A DNA stretch of 7,214 nucleotides, from contig JACQAW010000284.1 in assembly GCA_016194725.1 (NCBI GenBank), forward strand, positions 1-7,214, written 5' to 3'. The position numbers and the translations under genes are program-made. Origin of the DNA: Deltaproteobacteria bacterium (GTDB lineage: Bacteria; Bdellovibrionota; UBA1018; UBA923). The notes under the pieces are model-generated. The model was given only the letters and a program-made list of their open reading frames with translations, was not told the origin of the DNA and searched no databases. Shown one piece after another: positions 1 through 5,665 of the stretch (position 1 is the stretch's first letter; every line of letters begins with the position of its first letter).

Positions 1-94
1 AACACGCACAAGCCAGCATCGAAAAAAGCAGGGCTAGATTTGCCCCGAAGAAAAGCTCTTTCGGTGGTCTAAGGGTTGGAAAAAATCGCAGCAT
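1..94 (-). CDS. Possible N-terminal fragment of a divergent gene (partial)
   Basis: An ATG at 94-92 on the minus strand opens a frame that stays open to the window edge for 31 codons. The peptide begins MLRFFPTLRPPKELFF and continues into a hydrophobic stretch ending in SMLACAC. This resembles a signal peptide or first membrane segment, with Cys29 and Cys31 near its end, but it does not fit a clean lipobox. The start lies only 19 bp from the start of the rightward transglycosylase gene. That leaves almost no room for two separate 5' regions, which argues against a real divergent start here. I do not recognise a family. An alternative reading of the same DNA is a 23-codon plus-strand tail ending at TAA 70-72. 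Sequence beyond the left edge is needed to choose. Confidence 0.25.
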   Translation of the reverse strand, partial: MLRFFPTLRPPKELFFGANLALLFSMLACAC

Positions 95-104
95 CCCATA
101 GACT
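76..104 (+). promoter_or_regulatory. Possible sigma70-type promoter of the transglycosylase gene
   Basis: TTGGAA at 76-81 (4 of 6 to TTGACA) and TAGACT at 99-104 (4 of 6 to TATAAT) are separated by exactly 17 bp. Transcription would start at about 110-114, at or just before the ATG at 114, so the mRNA would have little or no leader. This agrees with the absence of a Shine-Dalgarno sequence before that ATG. Both boxes are only moderate matches, so chance is a real alternative. Confidence 0.3.
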
Positions 105-113
105 TATCACACG

Positions 114-1538
114 ATGATCGCGATCCGAAATAAGCTTCTTCTGCTAACGCTTCTGGCAACCTCGACGTTGGCGTTTGCAGAAACGCCCGAGTCGGTAACG
201 GACGCGAAGCCGCCGTCAGCCGTTACGCCGGTTGAAGTGGAAGTGGAGCTGGATTCGAATGCGAATTCGGCCACTCCGGTTGCCCCTGGCACGAGCGCGA
301 CACGGCCCGAGACGGTTGTTGCGGCTCCATCCGCCGGCACGCCCGCTCCGTTGACGGCCGAGGGCCCGTTGAAAAAACGGGTGGAATTCTGGGTCAGTAT
401 CTACACGCAGTTTTCCACCTCGGAAGGCGTGATTCACGACGCGAAATATCCGGAAATAATTCTCGAGAAACTCGATTTTCGAGCCGAGCAGGAGGATTAC
501 CACACGCCGCCGGCAGTGAAGGAAAAGCGCGCCCAGAACCGCATCAGTGACATCAAGGATTTTTACCGCGACCTCATGCTTTCGATTCACAAGAAGCAAC
601 AAGATTTGATTCCGCTCAACGAGGCTGAAAAGCGCGTATACGAGCTTTATAAAGACATCAAAGAGCCCAACAAGTTCTACAATGCCGCTCACAACAAGCG
701 CATCAGATTTCAGCTCGGGCAACGTGACCGTTTTTTACAGGGCCTTTTTTATTCCGGCCGCTACCTGCCGATGATGGAGAAGATTTTCAGGGAGCGGGGA
801 ATTCCCATCGAGATCACGCGCCTGCCCTTCGTGGAGTCGTCGTTCAATCTGAAGGCGCGCTCGAAAGTGGGTGCCAGCGGAATCTGGCAGTTCATGCGCT
901 CGACGGGCAAATTTTATCTCAAAATAAACGACACCATCGACGAACGCAACGACCCCATTCGCGCCACCGAAGCCGCGGCGTCGCTCATGAAGCTTAACAT
1001 TGAATCGCTGGGCCAGTGGCCGCTGGCCATTACGGCCTATAACCACGGACGCAAGGGCTTGATGCGCGCGGTACGCAAGGTGGGCAGCGACAACCTTGAC
1101 GAGATCATCGACGGCTACCGTTCGCGCAGCTTCGGCTTCGCCTCGAGCAACTTTTTTACCGAGTTCATGGCCGCCGCCGAGGTGGAGCGCAACGCAGCCA
1201 AGTATTTCGGAAAATTCGAGCGCGACCATCCGATCGAGTTCGCCGAATTCGTGCTCAACGATTACATAAATGCCATCGATCTTTCGACCTATTCACGAAT
1301 TCCCATGGATACCCTCATGGACCTGAACCCGGGCCTGACCGACACCGTGTTTCAGGGAAAACGTCTCATTCCGGCTGGCTATGTGCTGCGCATCCCAGCC
1401 GATATGCGCGACAAATTCCTGGCCCGCTACAATGAAATCCCTCCCAGCAAGAAATACATCTCGCAGAAGGGACCGCACTACGACATGAGCGCGCCAAAGA
1501 CGGTCACCCGGCGCAAGCGCTCGGGCCGCCATCGCTGA
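114..1538 (+). CDS. Periplasmic peptidoglycan lytic transglycosylase, MltD-like (SLT/GH23 domain)
   Basis: The enzyme cleaves the MurNAc-GlcNAc bond of peptidoglycan, forming 1,6-anhydro-MurNAc ends, and probably acts in the periplasm during wall remodelling. The 474-aa product starts with a signal peptide (positive start, Leu-rich core at 8-20) and a likely cut after Ala22 (AFA/ET). There is no lipobox cysteine, so unlike E. coli MltD it is not an evident lipoprotein. Residues 23-85 form a low-complexity linker rich in Pro, Ala, Thr, Val and Glu. Residues 86-230 are a mostly charged, probably helical region. The SLT domain covers about 230-345, with catalytic Glu241 in FVESSF, GASGIWQFM at 253-261 and AYNHG at 308-312. 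The GIWQ form is typical of MltD-type enzymes. A segment at 403-427 (DLNPGL to GYVLRIP) matches the region after the domain in MltD relatives, but I see no LysM repeats. The tail (465-474) is very basic. An in-frame TAG at 99-101 limits the start, and the signal peptide supports ATG 114. No clear ribosome site precedes it. Confidence 0.93.
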   Translation: MIAIRNKLLLLTLLATSTLAFAETPESVTDAKPPSAVTPVEVEVELDSNANSATPVAPGTSATRPETVVAAPSAGTPAPLTAEGPLKKRVEFWVSIYTQFSTSEGVIHDAKYPEIILEKLDFRAEQEDYHTPPAVKEKRAQNRISDIKDFYRDLMLSIHKKQQDLIPLNEAEKRVYELYKDIKEPNKFYNAAHNKRIRFQLGQRDRFLQGLFYSGRYLPMMEKIFRERGIPIEITRLPFVESSFNLKARSKVGASGIWQFMRSTGKFYLKINDTIDERNDPIRATEAAASLMKLNIESLGQWPLAITAYNHGRKGLMRAVRKVGSDNLDEIIDGYRSRSFGFASSNFFTEFMAAAEVERNAAKYFGKFERDHPIEFAEFVLNDYINAIDLSTYSRIPMDTLMDLNPGLTDTVFQGKRLIPAGYVLRIPADMRDKFLARYNEIPPSKKYISQKGPHYDMSAPKTVTRRKRSGRHR

Positions 1539-1719
1539 GTTTTGTGTCAAATTAAAAAAGATTCGGCCATTTGGCGGTGAAGCTTGACTCAGACGCGTTC
1601 CGTTTGTACACATCGCCTCCCACGACGAATAAGAATTGAAAATTTAGGCTGGAACTCGTTCCTGGACCGGGCAACGCTTCACGCGACCTCAGCAGTGTCC
1701 TCGAGCAGATTCACAGCCA

Positions 1720-1776
1720 TGGCCACCGGGAAACTCATCTTTGCACGACATCATTACTGTCCCGGTGGCCACTTTT
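1720..1776 (+). terminator. Perfect 12-bp inverted repeat followed by TTTT: terminator or operator
   Basis: TGGCCACCGGGA at 1720-1731 is exactly complementary to TCCCGGTGGCCA at 1760-1771, leaving a 28-nt loop. The stem is GC-rich and is followed after one C by four Ts (1773-1776). This could end transcription from the transglycosylase gene. The loop is long and the T-run short for a strong intrinsic terminator. Each arm also contains the small palindrome TGGCCA, and the right arm lies in the -35 region of the TACAAT box. A pair of protein-binding half-sites, about 40 bp centre to centre, that control udk is therefore a serious alternative. Confidence 0.45.
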
Positions 1777-1780
1777 AAAG

Positions 1781-1786
1781 TACAAT
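1781..1786 (+). promoter_or_regulatory. TACAAT -10 box directly upstream of udk
   Basis: TACAAT matches TATAAT at 5 of 6 positions and ends 8 nt before the udk ATG at 1795. Transcription would start at about 1792-1795, giving a leaderless or nearly leaderless mRNA. No good -35 box is found at 16-18 bp upstream (TGTCCC at 17 bp); that place is occupied by the right arm of the inverted repeat. Activation by a bound protein is one way to reconcile this. As the four downstream genes abut without gaps, this would be the main promoter of the operon. Confidence 0.4.
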
Positions 1787-1794
1787 GACAGGTA

Positions 1795-2397
1795 ATGTTT
1801 CTCATTGGAATCGCCGGCGGGTCGGGGTCGGGCAAGACTACGTTTGCTCAAAAGGTCGTTAACCTGGTCGCTTCCGGCGAAGTGCTGCATCTTCATCAAG
1901 ACTCTTACTACCTGCCGACCCAACCCCAGGAGCATTTCGTCAAGGGCAAGGCGAACTTCGATCACCCGGACTCCTTTGACTGGCCGCTCCTGCGAACCCA
2001 GCTGCGCGCCATCAAAAAAGGCCAGGCGATCGACTCACCGATGTATGACTTCATAACCGAAACACGTCTGGGTACCATTCAGACCTCGGGGCCGGCCCGC
2101 GTCTGCGTTTTCGATGGCATCTATGCCCTTTGGGACGATGAAATCAAATCGATGATGGATTTGAAAATCTTTCTGCACGTGGACGCCGACATTCGTTTCA
2201 TCAGACGCCTGCATCGCGACGTCAAGGAACGCGGCCGCACCCTGGACAGCATCATCGGGCAGTACTACGACACGGTTCGGCCCATGCACCGCCAGTACCT
2301 GGAGCCCACCAGCCAGTTCGCCGACATCATGATCGGCGAGGAAACCGACATTCCGGCCGAAGTAGTCGCAAGCAAGATAAAGGCGGTACTCGCTTGA
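1795..2397 (+). CDS. udk: Uridine kinase (uridine/cytidine monophosphokinase)
   Basis: This cytoplasmic P-loop kinase of the pyrimidine salvage pathway phosphorylates uridine and cytidine to UMP and CMP with ATP or GTP. The 200-aa product is slightly shorter than the roughly 213 aa of E. coli Udk but aligns along its length. The Walker A loop is GGSGSGKT at 8-15. HQDSYY at 34-39 holds the probable catalytic Asp36. NFDHPDSFD at 54-62 matches the NYDHP nucleoside-binding segment. IRRLHRDVKERGR at 136-148 is the arginine-rich lid, followed by the YYDTVRPM and EPTSQFADI blocks. One difference is Asp107 in FDGI, where E. coli has Glu (LEGIL). The start is fixed: an in-frame TGA lies at 1786-1788 and the P-loop begins at residue 8. 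No properly spaced Shine-Dalgarno precedes it (AGG is only 2 nt from the ATG). Its stop overlaps the RNase J start, so the two are probably translated in a coupled way. Confidence 0.94.
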   Translation: MFLIGIAGGSGSGKTTFAQKVVNLVASGEVLHLHQDSYYLPTQPQEHFVKGKANFDHPDSFDWPLLRTQLRAIKKGQAIDSPMYDFITETRLGTIQTSGPARVCVFDGIYALWDDEIKSMMDLKIFLHVDADIRFIRRLHRDVKERGRTLDSIIGQYYDTVRPMHRQYLEPTSQFADIMIGEETDIPAEVVASKIKAVLA

Positions 2398-4061
2398 AGA
2401 GCAAGTTGAAAATCATTCCCATCGGCGGCCTGGGCGAGATTGGGCTGAACTGCATGCTTTTCGAATACGAAGACGAGATCATCATCGTCGACTGCGGCGT
2501 CATGTTCTCTGATCTGCAGATGCTGGGCGTGGATTTTCTCATTCCCGACATGAGCTACATGAAGACGAACAAGGAGAAAATCAAAGCCTATGTCATCACC
2601 CACGGGCACGAGGACCATATTGGCGCTTTGCCCTTTGCCCTGCGGGAGCATCCGGCTCCGGTTTACGCGACGAACTTCGCGCACAAGCTGATCAACTCCA
2701 AGCTTACCGAACATGGCCTGGCCTCGTCGACCGATTGCCATGTTTTCGCCCCGGGCGAGCCCATGGTGTTCAAGCATTTCAAAATTACAGCGGTACCCGT
2801 GAACCATTCCATCGTCGAGGCAATGGCGCTGTTCATCGAAACTCCGATAGGAAAGATAATTTTTACCGGCGACTTCAAAATCGACCACAGCCCATATTAC
2901 GGCGAGCCGATGGACCCCGTGCCGTTTCAAAAGGCCGGCGACGACGGCGTGCTGCTGCTAATGAGCGACTCGACGAACGTGGAACGCGAAGGGCATTCCT
3001 TGTCCGAAGAGCGCATCTACCACAAGTTCGAGGAAATCTTCTCGAACCCCACCGGGCTGACGCTTGTGGCGGTATTCGCCTCGAACATCGGGCGTATCGG
3101 CCAGGTGCTCGAGCTGGCCCAGAAGCTGGGCAAGAAGGTGGCTCTTATGGGCCGCAGCATGGAAAACAACTCCAAGCTCGCCTTCGAGTCGGGCTATCTG
3201 GAAAACATGCGCGACGTCCTCATCTCGATTGATGCGGTTGCCGCGCTGGATTCCGATGACCGCAAGAACTGCATCATACTTTCGACCGGCAGCCAGGGCG
3301 AATACCGGTCGGCGCTGGTACGCATCGCGAATAACGAACATCGCAGCATCAAGCTGGGCGAGGGCGACCTGGTGGTGATGTCGAGCAAGTTCATTCCCGG
3401 AAACGAGAAGGCGATCGGGCGCATGATCAACTCGCTTTTCAAGCTGGGTGCGGACGTATTATACGAGTCGGTTGCCGACATTCACGTTTCCGGCCACGCA
3501 AACGCGGGCGAGCTGCGCGCGATGATCAAGATGACCAAGCCCAAATTCTTCCTGCCCGTGCACGGCGAATACCGGCACCTGGTCAAGCACGCACGCCTGG
3601 CGCGCGCCAACGGCGGGGGGGACAAGAATGCGCTGATTGGCGTGAACGGCGATGTCTTCGAGCTCACCGCCGACAGCTTCGCCAAGACGGACCATCTGGA
3701 AGAGAACCGCATCATGATCGAGGGCGAGGGCGGAAACGACGTGGCCAAGGTGACGATCAAGGATCGCCGCAAGGTAGCTGAAACCGGCATCGTCTTCAGC
3801 GTGCTGATTCGCAATGCCAATACCGGCAGAATCATGGCCGGCCCCGACATCATTTCACGCGGGCTTCTGGAAGAGGGCACGGGTGGCGACCTGTTTGAGC
3901 GCGCAAAAGAGGTGGTGCTGGCCATACTCGACGACGCGGCCCATTTGAGTAAATCAAAAGCTGTCGACCTGCAGGAAGAGATTCGAGTGGGGCTGCGGCG
4001 TTACTTCTATTCGCGGCTTGGTAAAAAGCCGGTGGTGATACCTGTTCTTATAGACATTTGA
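2394..4061 (+). CDS. rnj: Ribonuclease J (metallo-beta-lactamase/beta-CASP RNase)
   Basis: RNase J is a cytoplasmic zinc-dependent nuclease with 5'-3' exo- and endonuclease activity in mRNA decay and rRNA maturation. At 555 aa the length is normal. The metallo-beta-lactamase part carries HGHEDH at 70-75 (ligands His70, His72, Asp74, His75), His138 and Asp160 in TGDFKID. The beta-CASP part carries SDSTN (191-195), FASN (228-231), GRSMENN (253-259), STGSQGE (297-303), HVSGHAN (364-370) and PVHGEYR (388-394) with His390. The C-terminal domain covers about 460-555. The usual THSIPD block reads NHSIVE here (137-142). The start is a TTG whose last two bases begin the udk TGA stop, a 4-bp overlap; AAAGG at 2379-2383 is a plausible but distant ribosome site. 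A second in-frame TTG at 2406 would drop four residues and still keep the whole fold. The final TGA overlaps the next gene's ATG. Confidence 0.95.
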   Translation: MKSKLKIIPIGGLGEIGLNCMLFEYEDEIIIVDCGVMFSDLQMLGVDFLIPDMSYMKTNKEKIKAYVITHGHEDHIGALPFALREHPAPVYATNFAHKLINSKLTEHGLASSTDCHVFAPGEPMVFKHFKITAVPVNHSIVEAMALFIETPIGKIIFTGDFKIDHSPYYGEPMDPVPFQKAGDDGVLLLMSDSTNVEREGHSLSEERIYHKFEEIFSNPTGLTLVAVFASNIGRIGQVLELAQKLGKKVALMGRSMENNSKLAFESGYLENMRDVLISIDAVAALDSDDRKNCIILSTGSQGEYRSALVRIANNEHRSIKLGEGDLVVMSSKFIPGNEKAIGRMINSLFKLGADVLYESVADIHVSGHANAGELRAMIKMTKPKFFLPVHGEYRHLVKHARLARANGGGDKNALIGVNGDVFELTADSFAKTDHLEENRIMIEGEGGNDVAKVTIKDRRKVAETGIVFSVLIRNANTGRIMAGPDIISRGLLEEGTGGDLFERAKEVVLAILDDAAHLSKSKAVDLQEEIRVGLRRYFYSRLGKKPVVIPVLIDI

Positions 4062-5665
4062 TGCGATCGAGTTGGATTTTCCTAATTTGCGTTTTAGGGG
4101 CCGCACTGGCCGCGTACACGCAGCTGACAGCGCTAGCCACGGTTCCGGGCCTTCATTTCGACGAAGCCTGGCAGGGTTTGCTTGCTCATCGCATCGGAAC
4201 CGAGTCCGGCTTTCTGCCCACCGGCGCGATGAACAGCTACACCAGCCCGACCGTGCACTACCTGCTTGCCGCCGCTTTCAGATTTTTTGGATCAAGCCTG
4301 ACCACGATGCGCGGAATTTATGCGCTAATGAACCTGGGCTCGATGGCTCTAATGTCGGCTTTGCTTTGGCGCCTGGGCGAACGGCTGGCCGTCGCCTGGT
4401 TCATTGTCTTCTGGGCCCTGCTGCCGTTAAGCGTGCACAACCATCGTTTTTACGTCGAAGCCACGGGCTTTCATGCCGTTTGCCTGACACTGGTGGTTTG
4501 GGGCGTTGCACTTTGGCGGCGACGCCCTGTAGCCTCGTTTTTACTCATCGCAGCCGGAACACTTGCCGGGGTTTCAGCTCATATTTTGTTTCTGTCCGTC
4601 TTCGCTGGCGGAATATTCGTGCTGGCGCGCACCTTTCCGGGCGACTTTCGCTCAAGGCGTTCGCAGTGGCTGATTGCGATCATCGCGCTGCTTATCGTGC
4701 CGCTGGCCTTGCGAATGGGCCTGGGCTTGAAAAAAAACCTGCCGTTCGCCCTGGCTCTCGTTCTGCTCAGCACTGCATTCTGGGCTTTGGCCACGCCACG
4801 CTGGATTCGTTTTCAAAGTCTGTGGCAGCGCTGGCCCCGGCGCGCGATGCGTCTGTCCAAATTTGTCTTCTTCTGCACGCTGCCGTTCCTGGTAAGTTTC
4901 GTGGCACTGCTATGGAACGGTTTCTGGCCCTATGCCCAGGCCACGGGTTACTTGCAGCTGGCGTGGCTGCCCGTCAACGCGGTCCTGTTTGTCATGCTGA
5001 TGGTGCAGCAGCTGCGCAGGCCCGGACAGCGGCGATTCGCACGAGAGGTTGGCGCTCCCCGGGAAATGTCGGTGCTGGCGCCAAGTCTTATGTGGGGCTC
5101 GTTTGTCGCTTGCTTCTTAATCACGAGCATCATCATCCTGAAGCAATCGCCGCGCTACTACATGCTACCCGCTATATTTGCCATGATTTGGTCCGCGCAG
5201 CGGCTGGCGCGAATTCCCAGCTTGAAGCTGCAGCTGGCGCTTGCCGCTTGCTTCGTAAGCTGGAATCTCGCGGTTTTTCACACGGCCTACCTGTGGCGCT
5301 TCGAGCGCGGCGGCTCAAATACGGTGGAATTCCATGCCGCGATTTTTCACGACAATGGACGCGACTTTCGCCCTTTCCAGAAAATGTACGAGTGGGCCCG
5401 CACTAATGGCTGCCTGGCCGCGGTGCCCTGGGTTGAGGACGATCGATTCAAGTTGCCCTTCGATTTTCTGCGGCTGACTTCGGGACCCACGCTGGGCACC
5501 TGCCGCTGGAAAACCGGTGATCTCTTCTTCTCGCATATTCCGAATTACGACCCGAACTTCAGCGCCGAACGCAACGAATTCAATACGCCCTCACCAGTGG
5601 AAAACGTGAAATTCCTTGCCCATTTCACGGAATGGGGCGATCTTGCAGTCTGGATGCGAAGATGA
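4061..5665 (+). CDS. Polytopic membrane protein, GT-C (PMT/ArnT-like) glycosyltransferase candidate
   Basis: The 534-aa product is an inner-membrane protein with many hydrophobic segments between about residue 5 and 410, then a soluble tail of about 120 residues. It has the GT-C layout. FDEAW with Asp34-Glu35 falls in the first periplasmic loop, the place of the catalytic acidic pair. It is followed by an SYTSPTVHYLL segment (59-69) that matches the substrate-loop block of this superfamily. RFYVE (129-133) and SPRYYMLPA (363-371) match later conserved blocks. Such enzymes transfer a sugar from a polyprenyl-phosphate carrier to a lipid or protein acceptor; neither donor nor acceptor can be read here. 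The ATG at 4061 shares its A with the RNase J stop (TGATG), which favours it over the TTG at 4058. No clear ribosome site is present, so reinitiation after RNase J is likely. The overall similarity to named families is weak, so a non-enzymatic or differently acting membrane protein is possible. Confidence 0.75.
   Translation: MRSSWIFLICVLGAALAAYTQLTALATVPGLHFDEAWQGLLAHRIGTESGFLPTGAMNSYTSPTVHYLLAAAFRFFGSSLTTMRGIYALMNLGSMALMSALLWRLGERLAVAWFIVFWALLPLSVHNHRFYVEATGFHAVCLTLVVWGVALWRRRPVASFLLIAAGTLAGVSAHILFLSVFAGGIFVLARTFPGDFRSRRSQWLIAIIALLIVPLALRMGLGLKKNLPFALALVLLSTAFWALATPRWIRFQSLWQRWPRRAMRLSKFVFFCTLPFLVSFVALLWNGFWPYAQATGYLQLAWLPVNAVLFVMLMVQQLRRPGQRRFAREVGAPREMSVLAPSLMWGSFVACFLITSIIILKQSPRYYMLPAIFAMIWSAQRLARIPSLKLQLALAACFVSWNLAVFHTAYLWRFERGGSNTVEFHAAIFHDNGRDFRPFQKMYEWARTNGCLAAVPWVEDDRFKLPFDFLRLTSGPTLGTCRWKTGDLFFSHIPNYDPNFSAERNEFNTPSPVENVKFLAHFTEWGDLAVWMRR

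Larger units (their letters stand above)
1539..1794. other. Intergenic region between the transglycosylase gene and the udk operon
   Basis: These 256 bp hold no convincing gene. Contents from left to right: an A/T-rich patch right after the stop (1549-1562); a TTGACT box at 1584-1589 with a weak TACACA 17 bp downstream (1607-1612); a perfect 12-bp inverted repeat at 1720-1731 and 1760-1771; a short T-run at 1773-1776; and TACAAT at 1781-1786 just before udk. A frame from TTG 1584 to 1778 could encode 64 residues, but the peptide has no recognisable features, and it ends in the inverted repeat region. Confidence 0.7.

Noticed and set aside
1..72. Plus-strand 23-codon open tail ending at TAA 70-72
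   Set aside because: It is too short to support by itself and could be chance. It is kept only as an alternative to the minus-strand fragment.
216..1229. Minus-strand frames at 216-722 and 735-1229 under the transglycosylase gene
   Set aside because: They are antisense to conserved catalytic motifs and show no family features or start signals.
1566..1575. Small hairpin GCCA-TT-TGGC just after the transglycosylase stop
   Set aside because: The stem is only 4 bp with a 2-nt loop and has no T-run, so it is too weak for a terminator.
1584..1778. 64-codon frame with a TTG start in the intergenic gap
   Set aside because: It has no ribosome site and no recognisable features, and it runs through the inverted repeat. 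The TTG is better explained as part of a -35-like box, if anything.
2265..2930. Minus-strand frame of 221 codons across the udk/RNase J junction
   Set aside because: It is antisense to two well-identified enzymes, has no recognisable motif, and mirrors their codon bias.
4072..5406. Long plus-strand frame of 444 codons inside the first membrane protein gene
   Set aside because: It lies in another frame of a gene with clear membrane segments and GT-C motifs. Its product is rich in Arg, Ser, Ala and His with no domain, as expected for a shadow in GC-rich DNA.
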